Position numbers and translations under genes: made by a program
From: an uncultured Bacillota bacterium
GTDB lineage: Bacteria > Bacillota_I > Bacilli_A > RFN20 > CAG-288
DNA length: 64,000 nt
Assembly: GCA_949284445.1 (NCBI GenBank)
Contig: CASDVP010000002.1
Location: 62,001-126,000, forward strand
Direction: 5' to 3'
The notes under the pieces: model-generated
What the model saw: the letters and a program-made list of their open reading frames with translations, nothing else
What the model was told of the DNA's origin: nothing
Database searches by the model: none
Shown here: one piece after another, positions 36,376-46,163 of the stretch
How the letters are laid out: the number at the start of each line of letters is the position of its first letter
How positions within the stretch are numbered: the first letter of the stretch is position 1

Positions 36376-38337
36376 ATGTTAAAAAAATTACCGATTCTAT
36401 TATCGATCGCTTTATTAGCACCTCTCACTTCTTGTAACCAGTACGTGGAAGGAACCATCTACTTTGATCTAGATGGTGGTTCTTTTACTGATCCGACTTT
36501 TAATACGACTTCTTTGGTCGGTGAAGCAGGGACTAGAATCAATATTCGGATACCGGATGCCTATAAAGAAGGTTACTATTTTGTCGGTTGGAGAGAAAAA
36601 GATAGCGCTGGTAACTATCGCGAGATCACTCCTAAGATCGATGAGAAGACTGGTGAATTTTATTATGTTTATCCTTATGGTACTGATACTTTTTACGCCT
36701 ACTTTGAGCCATTAGTAGAGATCGTTTTTGATTTGACCTCAGCGACTTCTCGAAATGGTCAGTTAATTGAACCATTCCTCGATCCTGATGATAGCTTTTT
36801 CGACAATGTCTTTTATGGATATGCTAATAAAACTATTCCTTCCGAAGATTATTTGCCGACAGCTTCTGGCGATAATCTCTATTTTTTACAATGGTATACT
36901 GACTATCCTTTAGTCAAAAGAGATGATGGCAATAATTCTCACTATTATTTAGATACCACACAACCATTAGGTGAATATCCGTTTGCTGAACAATTTGACA
37001 GTGGAATGGTTTTTCCTGTCTCTCCTGAAGGTGAGCAAATAGTTTTGAAAGCCAGTTGGCAAGAATATCCGAAAGTCACTGTTCATTTCAATATGGATGA
37101 TATCAGTGATGAAAGCTTTCAAGTAGAAAGAAACGCTACTATCTCTGATGAATTAGAAGAATTGATGATGAACAAATTGAATTTAGATATCACTGCTCCT
37201 GAAGATTTTTACCTTTACACCTCTCAAGATGGAAGCATCTATCGCTTCGATGGTTTCTTCTTCGATAGCAGTCTGACACAACAATTCAATCTCAACAGCT
37301 CTTTATCGATCAGTGATATCGATTTGTATCTCAAATGGAGCCGACAGATCAAAGTGACTTTGGATTATGACGGTGGTTCATATAATGGCTCATCTTCGAT
37401 GAGTGTGACCGCTTATGAAGGAGATACTTTAGGAGATAGTTATGATGAGATCAGTCCGGTTAAAGAAAACGCTGATTTCAACGGCTTTTATAATGGTGAT
37501 GTGAAATTTAATTTTGTCAGAGATCGCTTGCCATCAGCAGATTTAACTTTAATAGCAAGATATGATGACTATCCGACTTTGACATTGTCTTATAGTTATC
37601 CTGCTGATTATACTGGTGATAAAGCTTCTGATTTAACTTTTATTTTTAAAGAGAATAGTGATATCACTTCTGCATTAGAACAAGCCCGTGCTTTTAATAA
37701 AGATGACACTTTGGTTGTAGGTGAGCTATATACATTGGTCTCTGGAAACAGAACCTCGTTCACTTCTACGATCATGCCTGAAGAAGATACGACTGTTTAT
37801 GTAGAGCTACTTTATAAACCGCTGATAACTCTAGTCACGTTATATGGTAAAGAGGGTTCTTATCAAGCAGGAGAAGAAGGACATGCTTATTTAAGCAAAG
37901 GCGAAAATCACGACTCTTATCTAGATTATGAGACTGTTTTCACTTCTACCACTTTTTCTTTTAACATTAAAAATGAATATGTTATTGAAGATAAGACGTA
38001 TCTCTTTGATGGGTTATATGCGGATGATAGCTTCACTTCTTCAATCGAATTACCATATGCTTTACCTTTGTCTAGCGATAAGAGAAATGAAGCGACCATT
38101 TATCGCAAGATGACCGAATCTATCAGATTAAATTTCTTCGTTCAGAATGGGTCTGAGATCGTATCATTGAATAAATATCTTCATGTTTTGCCTAATAAAT
38201 ATCTTTCTGATTACTCAGAAGAATTAAAAAATCTATTAGGAGAGTTCGATCATTTGGAGATCAGAGTTGGTGATGTTTATCAGAAACTGACTTCTTTCTT
38301 ACCAAATGTCGATTCTGATGTTTTAGTCGTTTATTAA
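36376..38337 (+). CDS. Surface lipoprotein with InlB B-repeat-like domains
   Basis: I choose ATG 36376 over the upstream 36343 because it gives a clean lipoprotein signal: MLKKLPILLSIALLAPLTSC, with Cys20 as the lipid site. About 653 aa. Several ~70-aa units carry the pattern (Y/F)DLDGGS...GYYFVGW or VTLDYDGGSYNG...NADFNGFYN, as in Listeria-Bacteroides (InlB B / Flg_new) repeats found in surface adhesins. No enzyme motif is seen. It probably projects from the cell surface. The ribosome site is weak. Confidence 0.78.
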   Translation: MLKKLPILLSIALLAPLTSCNQYVEGTIYFDLDGGSFTDPTFNTTSLVGEAGTRINIRIPDAYKEGYYFVGWREKDSAGNYREITPKIDEKTGEFYYVYPYGTDTFYAYFEPLVEIVFDLTSATSRNGQLIEPFLDPDDSFFDNVFYGYANKTIPSEDYLPTASGDNLYFLQWYTDYPLVKRDDGNNSHYYLDTTQPLGEYPFAEQFDSGMVFPVSPEGEQIVLKASWQEYPKVTVHFNMDDISDESFQVERNATISDELEELMMNKLNLDITAPEDFYLYTSQDGSIYRFDGFFFDSSLTQQFNLNSSLSISDIDLYLKWSRQIKVTLDYDGGSYNGSSSMSVTAYEGDTLGDSYDEISPVKENADFNGFYNGDVKFNFVRDRLPSADLTLIARYDDYPTLTLSYSYPADYTGDKASDLTFIFKENSDITSALEQARAFNKDDTLVVGELYTLVSGNRTSFTSTIMPEEDTTVYVELLYKPLITLVTLYGKEGSYQAGEEGHAYLSKGENHDSYLDYETVFTSTTFSFNIKNEYVIEDKTYLFDGLYADDSFTSSIELPYALPLSSDKRNEATIYRKMTESIRLNFFVQNGSEIVSLNKYLHVLPNKYLSDYSEELKNLLGEFDHLEIRVGDVYQKLTSFLPNVDSDVLVVY

Positions 38338-38368
38338 AATTTATTTATATAGAATTTGAGGTATTAAT

Positions 38369-39484
38369 ATGAGTTTAACTGCTGGCATTGTCGGATTACC
38401 TAACGTCGGAAAATCTACTCTGTTTAACGCTATCACAAACAATAATGTTTTAGCGGAAAATTATCCTTTTGCAACGATCAATCCTAACACCGGAGTCGTC
38501 GAAGTTAAAGATCCGCGATTCGATGAATTAGTCGATATTTTTAAGCCTAAAAAACAAGTGAGAGCGACATTTGAATTCACTGATATCGCTGGATTAGTAA
38601 AAGGTGCATCCAAAGGTGAAGGCTTAGGAAACCAATTTTTAGGTAACATCAGAAATACTGATGCTATTATCCATGTTGTCAGATGCTTTGATGATCCTTC
38701 TATCATCTCTTATAACGGTCGACAAGTCGATCCGGTCATGGATGCAACTGAAGTTAATCTAGAGCTTATCTTATCCGATTTAGATGTCTTAGAGAAGAGA
38801 CTTGAAAAACTAGGTCGTAAAGCTCAAATGACTAAGGATAAACAAGAGCTCTTAGAAGTTTCTGCTATCAATAAAATCATCGATGCTTTAAAGCATGAAC
38901 AGATGGCTAGTGATGTTCCATTAACTATCGCTGAAAAAGAAGTCGCTAAGAATTTCAATCTGATCACAATGAAACCGGTCATCTACGTCGGAAACGTAGA
39001 TGAAGATTCTTATGCGGAGCCTTTAAAGAATCCCTACTTCAAGGCCTTAAGCGATTTTGCTAGCAGTCATCATGCTGAATGTATTCCGATCTCGGCTCTG
39101 ATCGAAGAAGAGTTATCTAAAGTCACTGAAGAAGAGAGAAAAGAATATCTAGATTCATTAGGCACTTCTTTGACTGGCTTAGATAAGATCACCATGGCTA
39201 GTTATCATATCTTAGGCTTAAGAACTTTCTTCACTTGTGGTGAAGATGAAGTTCGCGCTTGGACTTTCCATGAAGGGATGACCACTCCTGAATGCGCTGG
39301 TATCATTCACTCTGATTTCCAAAAGTATTTCTTAAAGGCTGAAGTTTATAAATATGAAGACATCCATGAGCTCAGAAGCGAAGCAGCGATCAAAGCAGCT
39401 GGCAAGATGCTTCTAGTTGGCAAAGATTATGTCGTTCAAGATGGTGATTGTCTCTATATCAGATCAGCAGCGGTTAAAAAATAA
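38369..39484 (+). CDS. ychF: Redox-regulated P-loop ATPase YchF/EngD
   Basis: 371 aa, standard length. G1 GLPNVGKST, the coiled-coil middle and the C-terminal TGS domain (LRTFFTCGEDEVRAWTFHEG) are clear. It is an Obg-family protein preferring ATP and associated with ribosomes. GAGGT precedes the start. ispF follows 2 bp later. Confidence 0.96.
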   Translation: MSLTAGIVGLPNVGKSTLFNAITNNNVLAENYPFATINPNTGVVEVKDPRFDELVDIFKPKKQVRATFEFTDIAGLVKGASKGEGLGNQFLGNIRNTDAIIHVVRCFDDPSIISYNGRQVDPVMDATEVNLELILSDLDVLEKRLEKLGRKAQMTKDKQELLEVSAINKIIDALKHEQMASDVPLTIAEKEVAKNFNLITMKPVIYVGNVDEDSYAEPLKNPYFKALSDFASSHHAECIPISALIEEELSKVTEEERKEYLDSLGTSLTGLDKITMASYHILGLRTFFTCGEDEVRAWTFHEGMTTPECAGIIHSDFQKYFLKAEVYKYEDIHELRSEAAIKAAGKMLLVGKDYVVQDGDCLYIRSAAVKK

Positions 39485-39486
39485 TC

Positions 39487-39966
39487 ATGTCGATACTCAC
39501 TGGTTTAGGATATGATATCCATCGTCTAGAGGATGGCGATCACCTTCTATTAGCTGGTGTTAAAGTGCCGGCTGATAAAAGAATCGTCGCTCATTCTGAT
39601 GGAGATATCGTGTATCATTGTTTGGCTCAAGCGTTATTTTCAGCTTTAGGATCAGATGATATCGGAAGTCATTTTCCGGATAGCTCTTCTGAAACATCTG
39701 GTTTATCTTCCTCATTGATCGTCAAGAAAGCCTTAGAAGAGATGAGAAATTCCGGCTATCAAGTGAACAATGTCGTAGTCGCTATCATCTTAGAAAAGCC
39801 GAAGTTAAAGCAATATAAAATGATGATCAAAGAAGAGATAGCTAAGATATTAGATATTAAAATTGATAGGGTTGCTGTTCATGCTAACACTTCGGAAATG
39901 GTCGGTCCTGTCGGTGAAGGTAGTGCGATAGCTTGTTTATGTAATATATTATTAAAGAAAGATTGA
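39487..39966 (+). CDS. ispF: 2-C-methyl-D-erythritol 2,4-cyclodiphosphate synthase
   Basis: 159 aa, standard length. The metal-binding GYDIHRL (Asp, His), AHSDGDIVYHCLAQALFSALG and GSHFPDS segments are present, together with HANTSEMVG near the end. It forms the cyclodiphosphate in the MEP isoprenoid pathway; ispD is at 46.8 kb. It lies between ychF and argS. Confidence 0.95.
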   Translation: MSILTGLGYDIHRLEDGDHLLLAGVKVPADKRIVAHSDGDIVYHCLAQALFSALGSDDIGSHFPDSSSETSGLSSSLIVKKALEEMRNSGYQVNNVVVAIILEKPKLKQYKMMIKEEIAKILDIKIDRVAVHANTSEMVGPVGEGSAIACLCNILLKKD

Positions 39967-39976
39967 GGCAGTTATT

Positions 39977-41635
39977 ATGGATATTCAAGAACAGATCAAA
40001 GAAAAAATAGAAGAGATATTCAAAAAGTATCAAGTAGAGGTAAAAAAAGAAGAGATCATACTCTCTCCCTCTGATAATCGTTCGCATGGCGATTATGCGT
40101 CTAATATCGCTTTAAGAAAAGCTAAATCATTAGGCAAAAAGCCGATCGATTTAGCAGAAGAGATAGCTGCTGATTTCTCTTTGGATGGCGTTGAAAAAGT
40201 CGAAGCTAAGATGCCTGGCTTTTTAAACTTCTTTTTGAAAGCTGATGAACTAGGTTCAGTCATCAAAACAGTCATCTCAGAAGGTGAACATTACGGCGAT
40301 CTGACCTTTGGTCAAAACAAGAAGGTCGATATCGAATATGTTTCTGCTAATCCGACCGGTTATCTTCATCTAGGACATGCTAGAGGCGCAGCTATCGGCG
40401 ATTCTCTCTCACGCCTTTATAAGAAGGCTGGTTATCAAGTGACCAGAGAATATTATGTCAATGATGCTGGAAATCAAATCACTAATCTCGGAAAATCATT
40501 GATGGTCAGATATCTGGAATTATTCGGAGTTGAAAGAGAGTTTCCTGAAGACGGATACCATGGTCAAGAAATCATCACTATTGCTAAAAAATTAAAAGAT
40601 GAAATTCAAGATGCTTATCTTGCAAATCCTGATGAGCATTTAGAAGATTTCAAAAATTATGGTTCAAAAGAATTATTAGAACAGATCAAAAAAGATCTTC
40701 ATGAATTCCGTGTTGATCACGATGTTTACACTTCTGAAAAAGCGATCAAAGCTCGTGGAAGCGTTGAAGAAGTGCTCAAAAAATTAAAGCCTTATTGCTA
40801 TCAACAAGAAGGCGCTTTATTCTTAAACACCACTAAAGATGGCGATGATAAAGACCGTGTTTTAGTCAAATCAGATGGTTCTTACACATATCTTTTACCT
40901 GATATCGCTTATCATGCTGATAAATACCAACGCGGTTTTGATTACTTGATCGATTTATTCGGCGCTGATCATCACGGCTATATCACTAGATTGAAAGCCT
41001 CTATATCTGATTTAGGTTATGATTCAAGTCGATTAACTGTTTCCCTTGTTCAGATGGTCAGACTGTTTAAAGACGGACAAGAGTTTAAGATGTCAAAAAG
41101 AACTGGCAATGCGATATCGATGAAAGAATTGGTCGAAGAAGTCGGCGTGGATGCTGCTAGATACTTCTTCGTTTCTCGTTCTAACAATTCACATCTTGAT
41201 TTCGATATCGATTTAGCTAAAAAACTAGGATCTGAAAACCCGGTTTATTACGCTCAATACACCCATGCTCGTTTATGCGGCATCTTAAATAATGGTGCTT
41301 CTTTCTTCCCTCTCAATTATGATTCTGATCGCTTGACTAGCGATAGCGAAAAGAACCTGTTGTTATTGATCAAAGATTTCGACAAAAATATCTTAGCTAG
41401 CGTGGAAGAAAACGAGCCTTATAAGATGACTAATTATGTCCACTCTTTAGCTAAATCTATCAATGAATTCTATACTAAGAATCGTGTCCTAGATGATAAA
41501 GATCCTGAATTATCTAATCAGCGTTTAGGACTTGTTAAAGCCTGTGAAATCGTCTTGAAGAGTGCTTTATCTTTGATCGGTGTTTCTGCACCTGAAAGAA
41601 TGGTATCTTTAGAGAAAGAAAATCAATCTCTTTAA
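39977..41635 (+). CDS. argS: Arginyl-tRNA synthetase
   Basis: 552 aa, class I. The HIGH-like motif is GYLHLGHARGAAIGDSL and the KMSKR motif FKMSKRTG. The N-terminal Arg-S domain and the C-terminal all-helical anticodon (DALR) domain are present. It charges tRNA-Arg. It starts 10 bp after ispF. Confidence 0.97.
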   Translation: MDIQEQIKEKIEEIFKKYQVEVKKEEIILSPSDNRSHGDYASNIALRKAKSLGKKPIDLAEEIAADFSLDGVEKVEAKMPGFLNFFLKADELGSVIKTVISEGEHYGDLTFGQNKKVDIEYVSANPTGYLHLGHARGAAIGDSLSRLYKKAGYQVTREYYVNDAGNQITNLGKSLMVRYLELFGVEREFPEDGYHGQEIITIAKKLKDEIQDAYLANPDEHLEDFKNYGSKELLEQIKKDLHEFRVDHDVYTSEKAIKARGSVEEVLKKLKPYCYQQEGALFLNTTKDGDDKDRVLVKSDGSYTYLLPDIAYHADKYQRGFDYLIDLFGADHHGYITRLKASISDLGYDSSRLTVSLVQMVRLFKDGQEFKMSKRTGNAISMKELVEEVGVDAARYFFVSRSNNSHLDFDIDLAKKLGSENPVYYAQYTHARLCGILNNGASFFPLNYDSDRLTSDSEKNLLLLIKDFDKNILASVEENEPYKMTNYVHSLAKSINEFYTKNRVLDDKDPELSNQRLGLVKACEIVLKSALSLIGVSAPERMVSLEKENQSL

Positions 41636-41699
41636 AGAGACGGCTTGAAAGTGTATACTTGTAGAGATTTTAAATTTAAATATAAGGAGAATTATTAAT

Positions 41700-42122
41700 A
41701 TGGCAGAAAGCAAATCTTTAGTCGACATCGCTTATGACGTTTTAAAAAAGGAATACGAAGAGAAAAATGCTAGTGTTCCGATGCCTTTTGGTGAACTTTT
41801 GATCGCTGTTGGTAAAGTCTTGGGAACCACTGATGAGAATCATCTCATCGACTTGGCTTCTCGTTTCTATACCGCTTTGACCACCGATGGACGTTTTGTC
41901 ATCAAAGAAAACAACACCTGGGTTTTAAGAGAACACGAACTTTATGAAAATGTTCATATCGATATGAACGATGTCTACTCTGATGAACCTGCTGAAGATG
42001 AATTAGGCAGTGAAAGCGAAGATAAGGAACTCGATGAAGAGGAAGAGAGTGATGAAGAAGATGATGAAGATAATGAAGAGCCTAACATCATCACTGCTGA
42101 ATTGGATGAAGACGAAGAATAA
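41700..42122 (+). CDS. rpoE: RNA polymerase delta subunit
   Basis: 140 aa. The N-terminal HARE-HTH domain (SLVDIAYDVLK...FGELLIAVGKVL...DGRFV) is followed from about residue 97 by a tail of almost only Asp and Glu. Delta is Bacillota-specific; it helps recycle RNA polymerase and weakens nonspecific DNA binding. AAGGAG precedes the ATG. It has its own terminator. Confidence 0.95.
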   Translation: MAESKSLVDIAYDVLKKEYEEKNASVPMPFGELLIAVGKVLGTTDENHLIDLASRFYTALTTDGRFVIKENNTWVLREHELYENVHIDMNDVYSDEPAEDELGSESEDKELDEEEESDEEDDEDNEEPNIITAELDEDEE

Positions 42123-42144
42123 ACTTATTTCTTTGAATTGATTA

Positions 42145-42177
42145 AACTGCAGTTTTATCTTAAACTGCAGTTTTTTC
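42145..42177 (+). terminator. Terminator of rpoE
   Basis: Two copies of the self-complementary AAACTGCAGTTT are separated by TATCTT and followed by TT. They pair to a 12-bp stem with a 6-nt loop, 23 bp after the stop. Confidence 0.8.
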
Positions 42178-42208
42178 ACTATAATTAAATTATTAGAGGT
42201 ACTATTTT

Positions 42209-43153
42209 ATGAATGAAATTGCAAAGCAGATATTTGAAAAGATTGAACAAGCGGATTCTATCGTCATCTTCGGTCATAAGAGCCCTGATGGTGATTGCGT
42301 CGGATCCGTCATGGGAATGAAATATGCGCTTTCAGATTATTTTCCGAACAAACATATTTATGCTGTCGGCACTCATCCTGAGTATTTAGGTAGAGATTTA
42401 GATCAAAGTGATGAAGTGTCCGATGAAACTATCGCTTCTTCTTTAGCATTATTAGTCGACTTAAGCGATTTAAAAAGAGTCGAAGATCAGCGAATAACTC
42501 TTGCTAAAGAGATCGTTTGTGTTGATCACCATGTTCCTGATAAAGATGAATATGAATTTTTAGTCTATCGTGAAGTCGATGCACCCAGTGCTACTTATAT
42601 CTTAGCTAAACTCTTATTTGAAAGATACGGACATATCTGTGCTAAAGCTAGCAAATATCTATTTTTAGGATTGGTGACTGATACTGGAAGATTTCAATTT
42701 GATTGTGAAGAAAGAACCTTAGATATCGCTGGTAAATTGATTTCAAACGGTGTTGATTATAAAGGCTTATATCGTGAATTATATCGTCAGAACAGCAAAG
42801 ATTTGAGATATCGTGCCTTTATTTATAATCATTTTGCTTTTTCTGGTCTTGTCACTTATTGCTGCGTCAGCAAAAAAGAATATGAGGCTTTAGGATTAGA
42901 GCAGAATGAAGCCAGTGGAAAAGTTAATCTGTTATCGCTGCTTGATGATCATCCTATCTGGGCGTTTTTCACTGAACAAAATGATGGTTCTATCCGTGTG
43001 GAATTGAGAAGTGATGGTCGTTATAACATGCAAAAAGTTGCTAAACAATTTAATGGTGGTGGCCATATTCCAGCAAGCGGATGCACCATCTCTTCTTTCG
43101 AACAAGTCAAAGACGTGTTAGAAGCTTTAAACAAAGCGGAGATGATCGCTTGA
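42209..43153 (+). CDS. nrnA: Nano-RNase / pAp phosphatase, DHH family
   Basis: 314 aa. DHH domain motifs are GHKSPDGDCVGSVMGM, VLVDLSD-like LLVDLSD and CVDHHVPD. DHHA1 carries GGGHIPASGCTI. NrnA degrades 2-5-mer RNAs and removes the 3'-phosphate from pAp. The stop TGA shares a base with the ATG of a CysQ-like gene, so the two are coupled. GAGGT lies upstream. Confidence 0.93.
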   Translation: MNEIAKQIFEKIEQADSIVIFGHKSPDGDCVGSVMGMKYALSDYFPNKHIYAVGTHPEYLGRDLDQSDEVSDETIASSLALLVDLSDLKRVEDQRITLAKEIVCVDHHVPDKDEYEFLVYREVDAPSATYILAKLLFERYGHICAKASKYLFLGLVTDTGRFQFDCEERTLDIAGKLISNGVDYKGLYRELYRQNSKDLRYRAFIYNHFAFSGLVTYCCVSKKEYEALGLEQNEASGKVNLLSLLDDHPIWAFFTEQNDGSIRVELRSDGRYNMQKVAKQFNGGGHIPASGCTISSFEQVKDVLEALNKAEMIA

Positions 43154-43932
43154 TGAAAAGACTTCTTCAAGAGATGATACTAGCTGTTAAAGAAGCTAGT
43201 GAAGCGGTGATGAATGTCTATCAAAGAAACTTTGAAGTCAAGATCAAAGAAGATGATTCGCCGGTGACAGAAGCTGATATCACTTCTGATAGAATCATCA
43301 GATCAAGGCTTGAAAAGTTTTCCGATATCGCTTTTCTTTCCGAAGAAGAACAAGATGATTTATCAAGGCTGAATAAAGAAGCAATTTTTGTTGTTGATCC
43401 TTTAGATGGAACTCAAGATTTTGTTAATAAAGATGGCTCTTTTGGTATCAATTTAGCATTAGTTATTAATCACCAACCAGTTTTAAGCGTCATCGGATTA
43501 CCGACTGAAAAAAATATCGCTTATGCTCAAAAAGAACACGGCGCATTCTTGATTGATCAAAACGGTGATGAGAGAAGATTACATGTATCAGATAGGACTA
43601 AGGATCTGATTTTATTAGCTTCTAAGACGCATGAGATGGAAGAAGAAAAACAGGTTTATATCAAACATGCTGATCTCGTAAAAGAAGTTAGAAGATATGG
43701 TGCTTCAATGAAAGCTGTGAAACTTGCAAGCGGGGAAGCTGATGCTTCTATCAGATTCACTAAGCATACTAAAGAGTGGGATATCTGTGCTCCAGATCTG
43801 TTAGTCAGAGAATCTGGCGGTATTTTTGTAGATACTAAATTACAGCCTTTCACCTACAACCGTCGTGATGTTTATAACCATAATGGTTATTGTATGTTTA
43901 ATCGAAAAGAGAACATAGTTCTATTAAAGTGA
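43153..43932 (+). CDS. cysQ: 3'(2'),5'-bisphosphate nucleotidase CysQ-like (inositol monophosphatase family)
   Basis: Start at 43153 (TGATG overlap with nrnA), 259 aa. Metal-binding motifs are EADITSDR, LSEEEQ (Glu ligands) and DPLDGTQDFVNKDGSFGINLAL; the C-terminal EWDICAPDLLVRESGG is present. Close relatives hydrolyse pAp or inositol phosphate. Coupling to nrnA suggests pAp as the shared substrate. A terminator follows 30 bp later. Confidence 0.85.
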   Translation: MKRLLQEMILAVKEASEAVMNVYQRNFEVKIKEDDSPVTEADITSDRIIRSRLEKFSDIAFLSEEEQDDLSRLNKEAIFVVDPLDGTQDFVNKDGSFGINLALVINHQPVLSVIGLPTEKNIAYAQKEHGAFLIDQNGDERRLHVSDRTKDLILLASKTHEMEEEKQVYIKHADLVKEVRRYGASMKAVKLASGEADASIRFTKHTKEWDICAPDLLVRESGGIFVDTKLQPFTYNRRDVYNHNGYCMFNRKENIVLLK

Positions 43933-43962
43933 GTCGATTTCAGTTTTAGTTCTTATATTGAA

Positions 43963-43995
43963 AACATGTCTGCTTGAATGTGGGCGTGTTTTTTT
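43963..43995 (+). terminator. Terminator of nrnA-cysQ
   Basis: AACATGTCT...GGGCGTGTT pair with several G-T wobbles, a short loop and seven following T. Confidence 0.65.
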
Positions 43996-44078
43996 AATAG
44001 CTCATTACAGCCTTAAACAAATTCAATAACTATTAGTGAAGAAAGATTAAGTATTTTTATATTTCCCATGAATTAGTT

Positions 44079-44340
44079 TTACAGTTGATACTTAAATAAT
44101 GCGATATTTCTTGATATTTTGAAATTGAAATCAATTTTTTTGTGGTAAATGATTTTCAGTTTATTTAGTTTTTTCTTTCTATACACTCCTATATATTCAT
44201 AACTGTTCGAATTCGAATCATCTAACGAAATTGTGATTATTCTTTTAGGGAAGATACCTCTTTGTAATAAATATTGATAAAAAGATTAAATGGCAAGAAG
44301 GCCTACATCTTCTGATTCTGGTGCACACCATGCAAAAATT
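44079..44340 (-). pseudogene. Fragment of an AAA ATPase (DUF4143-type), decayed
   Basis: On the minus strand 44282-44079 reads FYQYLLQRGIFPKRIITI, then SLDDSNSNSYEYI, ending in TAA. This matches the part just after the P-loop of AAA/DUF4143 ATPases (strand before the sensor-like Asp). Upstream, past an in-frame TAA, PESEDVGLLAI may be more of the same gene. The P-loop and the C-terminal domain are missing. It lies in a 560-bp stretch between cysQ and the next complete gene (43996-44078 shows nothing). Confidence 0.4.
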
Positions 44341-44792
44341 TAAATGATTTTCATATTCCTTTAGAAAAACTGAATAGCAAATTTTATGAAATTAATGATT
44401 TAGATTTCCACTATTTAAATTCATCATCGTTCTATCTCTATATTAAAAAGTATTGTTTAAAGAATAATCATGAAATCAACCCCATTTTAGATGATTTGTT
44501 TAAGAGAAGAGGTTCTGATTTATATAAATTTATTTTTGAACATTATCACGATGGTTCCTCAACAAAAATATTCAGTGCTGAAGAACATATCAGATGGATG
44601 ATCAGAACGATACTATTTGATCGAGACGATATTTATGAGCGTAAGAATAAATTGTTCACTTTTTTTGATGAGTTATATCGTGAACTAACTTCTGAAACTA
44701 AAAAACTTGAAGAGTATTATCAACAAGATATTCTGATCTATGATACCTTAAACTTTATCGCTAATTGTGTGATACTCGATAGTGAAAAATAA
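44316..44792 (+). pseudogene. 5'-truncated ORF of unknown family
   Basis: The frame is open from a TGA at 44313 to the stop at 44792 (158 codons), but no ATG or GTG occurs in it. The only candidate is a TTG at 44496 without a ribosome site, giving 98 aa. The protein is helical and charged (DLFKRRGSDLYKFIFEHYHDG, later RKNKLFTFFDELYREL). I do not recognise it. Lack of any start suggests the 5' part was lost. A WCTPC stretch near 44320 resembles a thioredoxin site but is not supported by the rest. Confidence 0.4.
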
Positions 44793-44810
44793 CAAAAGTT
44801 AAGCTGAATT

Positions 44811-45479
44811 TTATTTGTTGAGTTGAGCAGTTTTTAAAGCGTCTTTTTCAAAAGTGACTAATCCGCTATCAGTCAAATGATGCTGTTTCAGTTTTAATAA
44901 AATCTTATAAGGAACAGTTGCGATATCAGCACCTAAAACAGCAGAATTCTTCACATGTAGTGGATTTCTGATCGAGGCACAAATGATTTTGGTCTGATAT
45001 TGATAATTTCGTTTGATCGCTACAATCTCTTGAATCAATTGAAAACTGTTTTCTCCGATATCATCTAATCTTCCTAAGAAAGGTGATACATAAGTAGCAC
45101 CGGCTTCCATAGCCAATAATGCTTGATTGGCTGAAAAACATAAGGTGAGATTAGTTGGGATGTTCTCTTTAGATAGCTGATGACAAATTTTTAATCCTTC
45201 TTCGTTGATCGGAAGTTTGATGACGATGTTTTTCTTGTTGATCTCATATAACTTATGAGCTTGTTCAAGCATTAAATCAACATCATTGTTGCAAGTGACC
45301 TCAGCTGAGATAGGACCATCGATGAGTTTGACGATTTTATTGATGACTTCTTCCTGAGTCAATCCTTCTTTAGCAATCAAAGAAGGGTTGGTGGTCACAC
45401 CTTTTATATAGCCCCAGGTACTAGCTTCTTCGATCTCATTTAAATTTGCGGTATCAATAAATAATTCCATTTTGTACAC
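44811..45479 (-). CDS. fsa: Transaldolase-like fructose-6-phosphate aldolase
   Basis: 222 aa, the short-transaldolase size. It opens [16 protein letters not shown] after an optional 3-residue extension. The Schiff-base Lys lies in [11 protein letters not shown], and [32 protein letters not shown] is the typical core. It could be TalC transaldolase or F6P aldolase; sequence alone does not separate them. It is the second gene of a minus-strand pair with ppa (13 bp gap). Confidence 0.88.
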   Translation of the reverse strand: MYKMELFIDTANLNEIEEASTWGYIKGVTTNPSLIAKEGLTQEEVINKIVKLIDGPISAEVTCNNDVDLMLEQAHKLYEINKKNIVIKLPINEEGLKICHQLSKENIPTNLTLCFSANQALLAMEAGATYVSPFLGRLDDIGENSFQLIQEIVAIKRNYQYQTKIICASIRNPLHVKNSAVLGADIATVPYKILLKLKQHHLTDSGLVTFEKDALKTAQLNK

Positions 45480-45492
45480 CTCTTTTTATTTT

Positions 45493-46092
45493 TTAAGAAA
45501 TCTTTTTTGCGACTCTGATGATACCAGTACCATCATCTTCTAATGGTTCGTATCCTCTGAATTTTCCATCCATATAATCTTGATAAGCTTGGATATCTTT
45601 CTTGATGACCTCAATAGCTGCAGCTCTGCCTTCGATTGAAGTTACTGATGTCTCTTTACCTTCGAGTGATTTATACACTTTGAAAAAGTGACGGATTTCA
45701 TCTCCGACATAATCTGGTAATTCTTTTAGTTCCTTGAAAGAAGAATAGAAAGGATCAGAAGTGCAGACAGCGATGATCTTCTCATCGATATAGCCTTGAT
45801 CTACCATCCTGATGATACCGATCGGTCGTGATTCTACTAAGGTTAATGGCACTAATGATTCTTCGCAGAGAACTAAGACATCAAGTGGATCATTATCTTC
45901 GGCATAAGTCAAAGGGATGAAGCCATAATTAGCGGGATAGTAAGTAGCTGTATATAAAACTCTGTCTAATTTGATCAAACCAGTCGATTTATCTAATTCG
46001 TATTTGCAATGGCTTCCTTTAGGTATTTCAACGACTGAAGTGAACTTTTCACAAGTTATCCTTTTGTGGTCTATATCGTGCCAAATATTCAT
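45493..46092 (-). CDS. ppa: Soluble inorganic pyrophosphatase (family I)
   Basis: 199 aa. [12 protein letters not shown] and [30 protein letters not shown] include the conserved Lys, Tyr and Asp ligands of family I enzymes. It hydrolyses PPi. Family I is less common in Bacillota, which often use the DHH type II enzyme. AGGTGC-like ribosome site before the ATG. Confidence 0.94.
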   Translation of the reverse strand: MNIWHDIDHKRITCEKFTSVVEIPKGSHCKYELDKSTGLIKLDRVLYTATYYPANYGFIPLTYAEDNDPLDVLVLCEESLVPLTLVESRPIGIIRMVDQGYIDEKIIAVCTSDPFYSSFKELKELPDYVGDEIRHFFKVYKSLEGKETSVTSIEGRAAAIEVIKKDIQAYQDYMDGKFRGYEPLEDDGTGIIRVAKKIS

Positions 46093-46163
46093 ACAGCACC
46101 TCCATCAATTAATATTATTTTAACTAAAACTGAACCTAAAGCCGAAAATAAAATGCTTACAAT

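Noticed and set aside
41990..42122. Low-complexity GAA/GAT repeat
   Set aside because: It is the normal acidic tail of the delta subunit.
44316..44335. Thioredoxin-like WCxPC motif
   Set aside because: A stop precedes it by one codon and no thioredoxin fold follows; probably chance.
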